A stretch of 64,000 nt of DNA from Pezicula radicicola (lineage: Eukaryota > Ascomycota > Leotiomycetes > Helotiales > Dermateaceae). Under the pieces are notes generated by a model. It had not been told where the DNA came from and ran no database searches. It was given only the letters and a program-made list of their open reading frames with translations. The stretch is taken from positions 892,549 to 956,548 of the forward strand of contig PDUO01000022.1 of assembly GCA_003008705.1 (NCBI GenBank), given 5' to 3'. Every line of letters starts with the position of its first letter. Position 1 is the stretch's first letter. The position numbers and the translations under genes were made by a program. Of this stretch, positions 1 through 11,718 are shown piece after piece.

Positions 1-499
1 CATCATATCCATACTCCCTCGGTGAACGAGAGTCCCGCAAATCTCTATCATGCAAAAAATTAAAAGGTCTCGCATCCGTAAAAATAATATACGGATCCAA
101 CCCTGGTCCCCCAGTTTTAGAAGAATAAGGTAATCGACGCATCAAAGATATAACAGCAGGTTCGAGATTTAATTCTCCTGAAGCTAGGGTCATGTTTATG
201 TCGTGACCTCCTGGGGAAGGTGGCCAAGCTACTTGATCATCAGGTAGATAGCAGAGTTTGACGAGTAAGGTGTAGAGAGAGGTTATGATTTGTACGATTT
301 CATCTTCGTTATATGTGGATTCTGTGTTGTAATAGTCGGGTAGCCAGTCGCATTGTGGGTAGGGTAGCTGTTCGTAGTTGATTGTGGAGGGCCGTGATAG
401 TGGAGGCATCTGGCTCTGGTTGTGATGGTAGCTGTATAGTAGGATCGCGATTAGGGTGAAGAGGAGAGTAAAGAGGAGGTTTGGTCTGAGATAGGCCAT
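1..499 (-). CDS. 5' part of an uncharacterised fungal protein with an N-terminal membrane anchor (runs off the left edge)
   Basis: An open frame starts at the ATG at 497-499 and runs uninterrupted to base 1 (about 166 residues), so the gene continues outside the window. Residues about 5-23 are hydrophobic and look like a signal anchor or signal peptide. The next part is rich in Pro, Tyr and Asp, and contains a GGHDIN motif followed by LMRRLPY. I do not know a function. From memory, uncharacterised ascomycete proteins share the pattern of a GGH/GW-x-IN motif followed by a L-x-R-x-LPY motif, and the pseudogene at 57.45-58.37 kb shows a related pattern (GWPNIT then FRCLPYI). That family link is inference. 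The ATG was chosen because the frame behind it is long and encodes a clean anchor. Confidence 0.6.
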   Translation of the reverse strand, partial: MAYLRPNLLFTLLFTLIAILLYSYHHNQSQMPPLSRPSTINYEQLPYPQCDWLPDYYNTESTYNEDEIVQIITSLYTLLVKLCYLPDDQVAWPPSPGGHDINMTLASGELNLEPAVISLMRRLPYSSKTGGPGLDPYIIFTDARPFNFLHDRDLRDSRSPREYGYD

Positions 500-1312
500 G
501 GGTATTTGGGGGCAATTGTAGTTGATGATATAGTTATGGTGAGTTGTCTGTGGGTTAAAAGTGTAAGGGTTTAAGAAGGTGGGAGCCTGGAGTGGATTTT
601 GCCTACTGGTGCCTACCAATTCCCTCGCTACCAACTTGAAGGAACACAGCAATCAAAAATACCTCATGCCCCCATAACTCACTTAATCTAAGCAACTTAT
701 TTAAAGCTTGCATATACACATACTACAGCACAAACAACTACCAACGCAAAGGAAGGACTTTAACTCATAATCCTTTCTATTCCACGTATATGTATTTGCA
801 AATTAAATCACAGCTTCAAATCGACACCAAAACGATTTTTCAAAAGATTGTATTGTATTCCTTATTCTCCCTCCTCACCTCATCTCATCTCGAACCTTTG
901 AGATTCAAGCGTGATGAGATATACTACATATGTACAAAGCGAGCGAGAGTCTTCCCTTCTTCCCTTCTTCCCTTCTTCCCTTCCCTGCGCTAAACTTTTC
1001 CTCCACCCTCTCACCCATCTTTCTTTCTATCCTATCCTATCAACAAAGCATCGAATAGCTGCAACAAAGGAAATATCGAAATCGAAAAAATAATTCAATT
1101 AATCAATCTGAGTCCGTATGTCTCATCATCCACCACCTATGCTCTTCGGTTGGGGGTATCAATCTAGCTATTATATATGTAGTGTGTATGGCATGTAAAA
1201 AGAGTATCCATCTTGTCGCTTTCCACAGAAAACACGCTTCGCAATCCGCATGAAAATCGCAATATGTGTCGATAAAAAAGGACGTATCTGCAACAAAGGA
1301 AATATCGGTGGT
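500..1312. other. Intergenic region with pyrimidine repeat
   Basis: No supported gene. It lies between the left-edge gene, which transcribes away from here, and the 3' end of the large coiled-coil gene. At about 950-986 there is a short perfect repeat of the 8-base unit TTCTTCCC (about four copies). The short open frames here have no recognisable features. Confidence 0.5.
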
Positions 1313-4300
1313 CTAACGACCGAAATTAGCAAAGCTGTCATCTGCCGTGCTCTCGTCATCGTCGTCAAAACCAAAATTTTCAGAGGATCCCTCCTGGGCA
1401 TCCATATCATAACTACTCTTTCTCATCATAGGAGGCGTAGCTGGTGGACCGCTTCCGTTACTGCCGCTTCGTCGAGGACTGCCACGCATGGGCTGCTTCC
1501 CTTGTTTGCGAGGAGTCAAATTTCGTGGCCGATTGGCTAATTGTTCAGCGGTGAAGCGTTGTCCCGTGCTTGCAAAGGCACTTGGTTGAGCTCCTCCAGG
1601 AGTGCGGACAGTGGCAGGTGGTGTCAAGAGGCCGGAGAGAAGTCCCGAACTTCTTGGGTTGCTTCTTGCCGATGGAGTGGAGCTTGCCGTTTCCGTGGCC
1701 AAAGTTGGGTCTCGGGACTTGCGCCAGTTACCCCAGGCTGCTGCCAAGGGGCCAACAGCTTGAGCGACTCTTGGAGAAGCTGCAAGGCTGGCTGCAATGT
1801 TGGGCAGGTTGAGAGAAGAACCACCGTTCATGGCTCTCTCGCGCTCTTGTTCCTCCATCTGGATATTGGTATTCAAGCGGATTGCAGCATCCTTGACGCT
1901 CTCTGCATCAAAGTTATCTGTAGCAAGAGTGTTCACAATATCCTGTAAATCACCCTTGCGCACAGCAAGCAATTCTCGGAGCCACATGATTTCATCATCA
2001 CGCTTGGTGATCTTGGTTGGAGCCTCGAGGTCCACAGTAGAAAGAGTCTGTTCCAGCTTCTCAATCTTCTGCTCACGGTCTTGCAATTGTTCTTGTAAGA
2101 CCATGATTGACTCACGAAGAGCTTGAGGAGAGATCTTCTCTGGTAGGTCCATGCGAGGATCACGCTTTGGAACGGCCAATGGTTGATGTTGGGCGGCTAA
2201 TGGTGTTGTTGCAACTGACGACCCACTGACAGCTCTGTCTGATCTTGCGTGCTGGGCAGCAGCGTGTGCAGCTGCTTTGGCAATCTCCAACTTCTCTTCC
2301 AAGTGAGAGACACGATCCTGGAGATGTTCGGTCTTGGCAGATGAAAGAGACAAGCGTTCAAGTAGATGCTGTTCCGATCTCTGGGCATCCTCAACGGCGT
2401 TGTTTAGTTGTCGCTCATGTTGCGTGTGGATGTCCTCAACTTCGTTTGCGTGCTTGTTGGTCAAGTCCTCCAGGATAGTAATTCTGGAGGCAGTAACCTC
2501 TTCAAGTAGCATCTCGTGTCTCGCCTTAGCAGTATCAGCGTCAAGCTTGATTTGGTCAATTTCGGAGCGAGCTCTCGCGAGTTGAGTCTCGAGCTCATCA
2601 CGAACAACATTAACTTGGTTGTTCGCAGAGTCGATTTCGGTTTGCATGTAGTTTCTTGTTCGCTGCACTTCACTAAGGCCGGCTTCACGAGCCTCCTCAT
2701 ACTCTCTCTGATATCGCATGGCGTCCTTCTTGGCGACATGGTTCTCGGTTCGGAGTTCGTCAACAAGGGCTTCCAACTTCTTGCAATCACTAACAGCCCT
2801 CATTCCCTGCCTCTCACCAGCCTCGAGTCTCTCAATCTCCATCTCTAGTCGCTCGCGGGTTCGGGCTTCGGCTTGAAGTTTAGCATCGAGGACCTCCTGT
2901 CGGGCAACAAGTTCGGCTTCCTTCTTGGCTCGTCTGGCGTTTTCTTCGGAAATCTCGCGGGCAGCTTTGGCCATGTCCTCCTGCAAACCCATTAATTTTC
3001 CCCTCATGCCTTCGCGGACTCGGATACTTTCCTCCATCTGGCTTCTGAGAGTCTCGATTGTCCTCCTGAGGTCCTTATTGGTCTCGTTGGCCATCTCGGC
3101 GTCATCACTGTGTCTCTTGGCGGCTTCCAAAGCACGTTCGGTCTCCAGCTGCCAGCGGGAGACCTTCTCGTTAGCATCCCGGAGATCATCCTCGGTCATG
3201 GCCAGGCGGTTGTGAAGATCAGATGAATTCTTCTGGGCGTTATCCTGGGCGGCTTCAAGCAGAGCGATCCGCATGGCCGTCTTGCCTCGTGATTCCTCGA
3301 CGCTTCTCACCTTCTGGTCGCGTTCTTCAATGATGTTTCGGATTTTCTCATCCCTCTCGTCTAAAGCCTCACGTAGTCGAGTCTCTTCTTCTGAGGAGAT
3401 ACGAAGCAGTCTTTGAACCTCAGCCAGGCGATCTTCAGCAGCTCTCCTCTCCATGATCTGATCCTCAATTTTGAGGTCAGCACGACGGAGAATCTCTTCC
3501 AAATCCATGATGCGAGCTTGCTGTTCTTCATCTTTCTTGATTGCAGCCTCATCGGGCTTGGGCGTCGCGGGAATACGTGCCTCGATGGCCTGTTCGACAA
3601 TGCTACGGAAATCTTCTCTCTTGATTGCAGCCTCATCGGGTTGAGGTGTAGCAGGCATACGTGCCTCCACGGCCTGTTCGACAATGTTCCGGAGATCTTC
3701 TCCACGGAGGTCAAGACGTAATGATTGACCGAAAGACTCTTTCATGTCTTCCAAGACCTTCAGAACATTGGAGTTATCGGGCGGCGGTAGAGGTGCAGCT
3801 GATGACTGAGGTCTCGAAGAAAGCCTATGCTGGGCCAGAGCCTCACTGACAATTGCCCTGATCTTCTCCATCTTCCGGTTCCTTTGTGGGCTGAGTGAAC
3901 GGCGTGGAGGATGATCATCATCTTCATCATCAGCATCGCTTGGCAGTTCGAGAGATACGCTTCGGCCATCACGGCGTCTAGAAGGAGCAGCCGCCATGGT
4001 TTCCAGTGACAACTGGATTGCTTCCAAAGCTCGCTCCAGGGGATCAAGTCTCTCCTCAAGTAGTCCTCCTACCAAGTCGTTCACATGGCTGTCAAAGAAG
4101 CCAGCGCGAGGGTGAATCTTGGCTTCTTCAGTCTCGCTGATAACATCATCCCAATCACTTTGTGGTAAGCTCTCGGTGGTATTGAGGCGATGAATGGGAG
4201 AAGAGGGGAACTGAAGAGTAGATGCCGACTCGCCAACAAAAGGATCTTCTGTCGTGGGTCGAGAAAAGATTCTTTGCGCGGCGAGGTCCACGTTGGGAGG

Positions 4301-7300
4301 AAGACCTCTAGGAAATCTTTGTGGACTTGGGCTGGGAGCATCACTGCGCATGATATTCTGTGGTTGTAATCGGACCGGCGACGAGTAATTCACTGGTACT
4401 TGAATTGGGCTGGGTCTGACTGGACTTGGTTGATGGAATCTTGGCGCTGGATTATGTGGCGCGGAATCCATCTCATTTTCATTCATTTGGCGCATCACAG
4501 CGTCAATCTCCTCGAATGTGGGTTCACGATCAGGAGTTGCATCACCAGGGTAGGTTAACGGACTCTCGTGTTGTGGTAAGTCGGCTTGCAAGGCAGGATA
4601 CTCCTCGGTATGTAAGACAACTGGTGGGGACACCTTTACAGGTGGTGGTGGAGTAGGGCTGTTCGCATATCTGGATGACGACAACCCGGCCTTTGGTAGA
4701 GAGAAGTGAGGAGCAACAACGGGCTCTGGTTGCGAAAGTTCTGCCTCGGTACGGAACGTGAATGATCCTGGACGGAACTCAAAGGGCTTAGCAGTTGCGG
4801 ACAATGAAGACGTGTTTTTCCTGTGCAGCTTTGGTCTCTCTGGAGCGGGGATAGCCTTAGGTTGTTCTGGCGACGCAGGAAGCCCAAGGCCATATGGTTG
4901 AAGACCAGACTTCGATTTTGCCGGAGCAAGCGTGGTATCGAATGGTCGTGCAGCGTTAAAGTCCTCTGCGTCCTTCTGCTGTTGAAATTTGAAAGGACTG
5001 AAGGTTTTCTCGTGATCTTCATCATCCTCAAATGGCTGTGGCTTGGGGAATTGGAACGACTTGACATGCTCCTCTTCTGTGACATGTTCCTCTTCTGTAC
5101 TCTCAAGAGGTTCAGAGTTCTCTTTATCGGCCTGAGCTGGGGCGGGTCTAAGCTGGGCCACAGGGGGAGATTCCTTTGGTGGAGATTGTTCTCGAGACAT
5201 CTCTCCTAGCGGCATGCTTGGCTCAGCGAACAATGGAACTGAATCCCCATCATCCTTCCCACCACGAGCTCGCTTGATTCGGCCTTCACCTTGAGTGATG
5301 CGGCCGTCCTTGCCCTCCATAGTCTCATCCACAGCAGAGTGGTGGCTGCTATCAGGTCGAACGATGGGGATGGCCTTGGACTTCTTGCTTGGTTTCGTAA
5401 TTCCAATGTGGCTCAAATCAATCTTGCCAAAGATGGAATTCGATTGGGGGCCATCACTGCTGCTTCCGATGTCAGAGAAGTTGAGTGGAGTAAAAGCGGG
5501 AGCATCCGGCCGGAACGAAGGCCCAGACGAAGAGAAGTTGAATTCGCTGTGACCAGGAGTGAATACCGGTGCAGCGACGTTAATTTTACTACCAGTTGAC
5601 CGATGGCTGAAATGACTTGACGTTGCGGAGGTCGGTACATTTGGAACGAATCCACTCGTGGGAGGGGAGAATGTGCTACTACCAGTGAAGGAGAAGGCTC
5701 CGGGCTTGAAACTAATGCTGCTAGAAGGCTCAAATTTGAACTCTTTCGCTGCAACATTGAGTCCCAGCGATGGCTTTGATACGTGGCCAGGCCGTGTGGG
5801 CTTCTTATTTTGGCTGTCAGAATCCAGCCATGGATTGCTAGCAGTTGAGAATGATCTGTCATGTCCGCTGCCACCAAATTCTTGGGATGGAATAGGTGTG
5901 CCCAAGTTACTTGGGTTTGTCTCCACATCTGACAGGTTGGTCAAAGCCTCACTGACAGTCCGAAGCAATTTAGGTTGGCTAGCACCATCGCCACTTGAAG
6001 TGTCATCGCCATCCTGGAAGGGACGTTGAGACAAGGAGTGTCCGCGACTGTGGGGTTGAGGATGATGTAAGACGGGCCCATCCGAATCGCTCGCATAACG
6101 GGAAGATTGAAGTCCAAGATTGTGCACTGATGGCTTATTGAGATTTTGATCATCGCTTTCTTCAACCACTTTCTCGCCATCTTCGCCGTGATCGGAATGA
6201 GGGCTGTAATCCTCATGCTCCAATTGGCGTTGGAATTGCTCTTCTAGGTGGTATTCTGCATCATCAATTTCCTTTTGCAAGCTGGCACTTGGGTTGTGTC
6301 GTTGTACCCGAGCTTCTGGTGTCTTTGATGGACTCTTGGATGGTTCTCTAACTTCCTCGTCTGTCTCCTTCAGTTCCTGTAAGCGAGGAGAAGCTGTAGC
6401 GGAAGTTCGGAATTGCATTTGCTGTCTTTGCAACTGAGCCATAGGATCATCAGGGAAGTATCCTTGTTGGAAAGGAGAACTTGGACTTATCATCGACCCA
6501 AGGTTTTGTAGGTTAGGTGAAGCCCCGCGAGCAAAGCTCATCGTCTGGCTGTAGTGGTGGCCCGGAGAAAAGCTAGGAGACTGCTGACCATATTCGAAAG
6601 GCGACCCAAATGGATGACCTCCACTTGTGAAAGATACTGATTGCCTGGGATTAAACTTGAACTGCGATGCAGATTGCATTGAAGCTGGAGAGGCAATAGA
6701 GCCATTGATGGAGCTTTGGCTGGCTGATGGTCCCACTCCTGTGACCAACGGAGGGGAGAATGGGTGATGATTTGCCCGGCTGCTAGAGGCAGAAGATGTG
6801 GGCAGTGGTGGTGAAAATGGGAGTTGTGGATAAACCTGTGTTGACATTCGGCGACTCACTGCTGAGGGTACTGGTGAAATCGCAGGTGGATCTTCGTCCC
6901 CAAAGCTCACACCAAGAGCTCGGAGCTTGGCTTCGCTCAACTCGCTGACGTATGCGTCCCATTCTGTAGAAGTCATATTTAGTATTTTAGCACAAAATAA
7001 AACATTGCCATTAAGAAATCAATTTAAAAACTTCCCAACCATCACTTGGCGGCAGGGTAGGCGCGTGTTGATAAAAGCGCGAATAAACGCGTTTCGCCCC
7101 GAAGACAACAAAAAAATTAGCAACCTCAGAAATGGCCTCCTTCCGATAAATAAATAAGCGCTCACCTCTCTTGTCTGGGATGCTGACTTTGTAATCGCGC
7201 TGCGCCCGTTCTTGGTTCAGATGCTCTACATTCGGCCAAACACTCCTGCTTTGGCCTTCAGTCCCTTCTTCTTCTACGTTATTGCCCAGATTGAAGCCAG

Positions 7301-8408
7301 TGGTGTCATATCCTAGCGACTCCCAATCTCTTAACATGGCAACCACATCTTTTTCTCTCATTGGCGCTGGGGCCTTACCACGCCTGCCACGCTCATCATC
7401 CCGTGGCAGTAAAACCATAATATTCTTGCCTTTCCATGGTACTTTTTTCTTGAGGCGTGGTGGCTGGGGTGTTGGTGAAGGCGAAGGTTCATAAATCAGC
7501 GGTAGTGGTTTCATGGGTGCTGGAAGTGCGGCAGCACTCCATCCTGCATCGTCCTTAGGTGGCGGTGGAGGAGGCAAAGAGTTGTCTTCCATCCCGGACG
7601 GTCCAGAGACATCCATTTCTCCGTTCAAAGACATCCTTGGTAGCGCAGGGCTCGAGAAATCTTCCTGCTTCAGTGTGTCTGTACTCAAGATTCGCTGATG
7701 CTTCAAAAAATTACTCAGAGACGAAATTCGATTAAACCGCCCTTGTTCCCTCGTTCCAAGAAAATCCTTCAGTGTCGGGGTCTTTGGATCGGCCTCCTGC
7801 ATCCAGTCACCGTCTCCAGAGATGGATCCGCTCAGTGAAGAGTGTTCACTATCTCCCGGATCGTCACTTAGCCAATGATGACCTTCAGTAGATGCCCCAA
7901 CAGTATGCTGCCGAATCCAATCTTCCGTCAGTCCCTGGGCTGGTCGACGTGCTCGGTTTGCTAGAACTTGTGCACTAACGCCGTGCGTCGATGCAGGATC
8001 TGGCTCTGTATGCGATCGTGTAAGCCTGGAAAGGTTTGAGATGTTCGAGATGCTGGGAATCGGACGCAGGAACGGAGTATGGAACTCGAGATGTCTGATT
8101 GGCGAATCAACAGACGCTTCGCTGCTCAAACTATGGCTCGTGGCGTGAGAGCGCGACCGAGTCGAGCTGGCCGGTTGTTGATATGGCGATCCCCAACTCG
8201 CAGTATAGTACTGGCTGCCAACTTCACTTCGGGGAGGAGTCCTCACAAGACCTGAACGGCCGTTGAACGTAGGCTCTGGGAGCGGTGGTAGGACTGGTGA
8301 AGAACCCCCTTCTTCGGCTGTGGACGAGGTCGAAAATGCTGGGGACTGGGGCGTTACTCGCACTTCGATTGCTCCGTCCTCTGCACGAGCAGCAGGAGGA
8401 GGGGATGG
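1313..8408 (-). CDS. Giant coiled-coil, largely disordered protein (about 2,280+ aa, two-exon join; 5' end unresolved)
   Basis: I join two long frames. The upstream exon (about 8408-7166) ends ...PDKR plus one base before a GTGAGC donor (7165). The downstream exon (6963-1313) starts in the matching phase after CTACAG, giving ...PDKR-EWDAYVSELSEAKLRALGV. The 202-nt intron has TACTAA-like branch sequence. From memory, related fungal proteins carry this junction without a break. The N-terminal third is Ser/Pro-rich with an ordered block just before the junction (WKGKNIMVLLPRDDERG, then LRDWESLGYDTTGFN). The middle repeats short aromatic motifs such as FKPGAFSF, FRPGSFTF and FKFEP. A long coiled coil occupies roughly residues 1570-2090. 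There is no myosin motor, although such proteins are often annotated as myosin heavy chain-like. A scaffold or cytoskeletal role is inference. The frame is open up to a TGA near 8448 with no ATG, so a first exon must lie upstream. Confidence 0.75.
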
Positions 8409-10551
8409 AGGCAGTGAAGACGTGATGTCTAAATATTTACTGCAGGGCGCGCGTCAGCTAACATATTCCGTGTTGATCCCCCTCCACCACCACCACCACC
8501 ACCAAAATAAAAAAGTATCCTACCACAACGAGACCAGCGCAGACGGTCTTCAACTCGTCTGCAACTGTCTCTTGAACTGCTCAAACGACTGCTACGCCGC
8601 TGGGTTGATTGTAGTTGTTGCTTGTCCTCGGTCGCGATGTGTGACGCGTGCGAATCAATAAATTACGGATCTCAACAAGAATGTCGCTGGGCTGAAAGAA
8701 AGTTTAAAGGAGTGACTACAACAACAACATAATACAAGAATGCGAAGACGACAGGTCGAAGAGCGAAGACATCCGGATCAAAGTCAAGTTTGCAGGCGAT
8801 GGCACACAGGACTTGGGGGGTGATGATGGGCTAGATTATTTGATGTGCTTGGGGGAGAGGAGGGTGACAGGACAGCGTTGTCGGTTCTGTGTTGGAATAT
8901 TGAACGGGTGCTATTTTCAGGGGATCTAACTGGGTGCAGTGGATCCCTGCAATTTGACTTTAGCCTCATTCACGAGCACAACAATTTGCTTAAGCGGGAC
9001 GTTCCCCTTTTTATGAGAGCGTGATGGAAATGAGAATAATGCAACGAGATGATATTCATTATCAATAATTCAGAAGGTGTCCGTCTGATCAGCTACGAGT
9101 AATTGGAGGGAGGGAGTACTCGAGTCAATTTTCTGGTGGCTGCCCGCGCCCGTTCCCTTTGCAGGTACAGTAGTACAGTTCCAGTTCTGTGCAGAAAGAT
9201 GCGCAGATGCGTCCTTCCCGACCCGTAAAATGCGGCTCAAACCTGATCTGACAGCGGATTATTCGACCCCACCACCAGCAGCTTGCAAGATGTGGAGAAG
9301 GCGAGTAAAGGAAAAGAAAACAAGAGGCGTCGAAGGGGTCCAAGTCCAAAAATAGTCAGCTTTCCCACGTTCTGGGTTACAAACTTAAGAGGGTTAATAT
9401 AATGTGCTCGTAAGATGATCAACCGCGGACTACAGGTTTAGGGTTTAGGGCCTATTAAGTATAACTTTTTAGATGTTAGACGTTAATTCTTAGACTATAT
9501 AATAGTTAAAATTAACTAATTAGAGGATTTTAGACTAGTTGGAATTTAAAATTATAAATAAATATAAAAAATTATTTTAAAAAGTAATAAATTACTTATA
9601 ATATTTATATAATTTTCTTTTTTCTTTTTAGTTTTATATAATATAACTCTTGTAATAGTTCTTATAGTATTATTGTCACAGATAAGTCTATATATGAGCT
9701 GCGAATAAGGGATTCGAAGTAGGAACAACACAAGAGCGGCTTAGTAAGGGATTACTAAGCTCACGAGCATGTGAATCACCTGACCGGATGGCTACATAAT
9801 AATTATATTACTTTTTATTTATTTATTTTATTGCTTATTACTAGGTTATTTATATAGGTCTCTTTTTTTTCTATAATTATTACTAACATTGTTCCTAATA
9901 TTCTATTATTCTAGCCAATCTATAAGTATTCTATTAGGGTTAATTTTAACATAGAGAATTTCAACTACAAAGAGACTGTAGACTATCTAATGGTAATGTA
10001 GTTTATTATTAGGTCTAGTCTTATTACTTCAAATACTTAATTTTTCTCCTCTTTAATATACTATTTACTAACACTTTCTTTCTTAATTATAAATATAGTA
10101 AAAAGACTTTCATTGCCAACATTACAATACAAGTTACTAAGCGCCACATTATCTGTAAAATTGAAGAAATATTCTCTCTAGTTATTATGAACAGTCGAAT
10201 GGAGTGAGTCTTCTTAGAAGACCGGCTTATGAAGTTAAGAGGCACGCTATGAGATGTTTAGAGGCGTGATGGGTAGCACTTCTAAGTGAGCTTCTGATTG
10301 ATCTGCGTCGTGCCTGATACTATTACTGTGGTGAGCATTAAGACAGATCTGGAGCGCTGAGGAAGGACTATGATTTCCTTTACTTACTATGTGCTCCTCC
10401 CTTCACTTGCCAGGAGAATATAGACAGTCTCAATTAAGGCGGATACTATAGAGAGCGCAAGCAATGTGTGCAAGATGATTAAGAACATTGCTTGTTACTA
10501 ACATGTGTCGTGCTGCTGTAGAAGTTTAAGGCAATCAATCAAAACAAACAA
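8409..10551. other. Gene-free stretch; (GGT)n tract and RIP-like AT-rich block
   Basis: No supported gene. It should contain the unresolved first exon of the giant coiled-coil gene: a CTGACG...CTGCAG acceptor-like stretch lies near 8440-8455, and a CAC/GGT triplet run sits at about 8485-8505. From about 9430 to 10150 the base composition shifts sharply to AT with many TA and few CA/TG dinucleotides, the usual residue of repeat-induced point mutation over an old transposon. A tRNA-like repeat remnant is listed separately. Confidence 0.6.
9690..9800 (-). repeat. Candidate tRNA-derived SINE remnant
   Basis: On the minus strand there is a box-A-like TAGCCATCCGG (9784-9794), then a perfect hairpin with a 9-bp stem and 4-base loop (9739-9760), then a box-B-like ACTTCGAATCC (9710-9720), in the order and rough spacing of a tRNA with a long variable arm. 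The acceptor stem does not pair, so it is not a working tRNA. It sits in AT-rich RIP-like DNA, as an old SINE would. Confidence 0.35.
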
Positions 10552-11718
10552 CTATGGCATCAAAAGCACCTGCTTTCCCCATCCCTTCTCCCTACCCGCC
10601 ATCTCAATCGCTTCATCTATGCGATCCAGTCCAAACTTCCCTACTGTTCTCATTCCCGTCGCCTCCTCCCCCAACTTCAAATTCCCTTTCTCAACCATCT
10701 TAATAAACCTCACGACCATGTCTCGACTATACATGAATCTTCCCTGAATCCTTAAACTTTTCAACATCAATGAAATATAATTGATTTCTACGTTTCCATA
10801 TATCCCACCCATGAAACACGCTTTCCCGAAAGGTTTCAGTGCCGCCATAGCAGAAGCTATGTGGGTTGATTTGGCTGCAGCCGCGGGAGAGAAGTCTAGG
10901 AACGCATCTGCGCCTTTGCCTCCGTTGTGCGAAGCCGAGATCATGGCTGCTGTGTCGGTCTCGACATCCCCAGTGAGGATTACCGTCTCAAGTCGGCCGT
11001 AATGATCGAAAGTCTTCTTTAATGCTGATAAAGTAGATTCGTTTCGGCCACACGCAACAACTGTAGCTCCCATGGCTAGGGCCATCGTGACAGCACCTCC
11101 TCCAAATCTACCGGTTGCAGGTGCGATAATCACAGTCTCTCCTGGTAAAAGATCGATCTCTGCAAGGCCTCCAAATGGTGTCAAGTAAGCTGGGGGGAGG
11201 TTTTATCAGCTATATTCCATCCTGTTTCCTTACAAAGACATACCGGGAAGTGCACATAAGTCTTCAATACTATATCCCATTTTCCCACACAAGACTTCCT
11301 CATCAAGCACAAACACATTCTCCAAGGGGAATTTCGCATATTCTGCAAAAGTTCCATTTCTCCATTCCCCCTCCATCAACTTCATCGCAGCCCCGCCATG
11401 CATGCCCATCAGGATCGCGTTATCCGGATCATCCCGTGCACTAACAGTTATGTCGCAAAATACCAGCTGGCCGGCTTTCAATAATGTGGAGTCAGGTCCC
11501 ACAGCGTGAATACGTCCGATGGTGTTAGCACCAGGTGTGAGGGGAAGGGAGAGCTGGTAGGGGGCAGTTCCATCGAGCACGGAGGAGAGATAGGAAAGTA
11601 TGTAGGTACTAAGGACTTTGACGACGACCGAGCCAGGGACAGCGGTAGGGATAGGAACGTTCTCTAGCGAGAGAGGGGTCTCTCTTGAGTTTAGGACGAG
11701 GGCTCGCTGCGTGGACAT
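10552..11718 (-). CDS. Zinc-free alcohol dehydrogenase / quinone oxidoreductase-like MDR protein (370 aa)
   Basis: Two exons: 11718-11244 and 11189-10552. The donor is CCCG/GTATGT and the acceptor CCCCCCAG. The join restores ...CALPG-AYLTPFGGLAE, which is continuous across the intron. The N-terminal half is a GroES-like domain (GTAPYQLSLPLTPGAN, AVGPDSTLLKAGQLV). The C-terminal half is a Rossmann fold with the nucleotide loop APATGRFGGGAV followed by a Cys-Gly-Arg second-strand end, which suggests NADP(H) preference. The Cys/His zinc ligands of classical alcohol dehydrogenases are not evident. It probably reduces or oxidises small carbonyl or alcohol substrates in the cytosol; the substrate is unknown. 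The gene is flanked on both sides by AT-rich repeat DNA but is itself intact. Confidence 0.88.
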
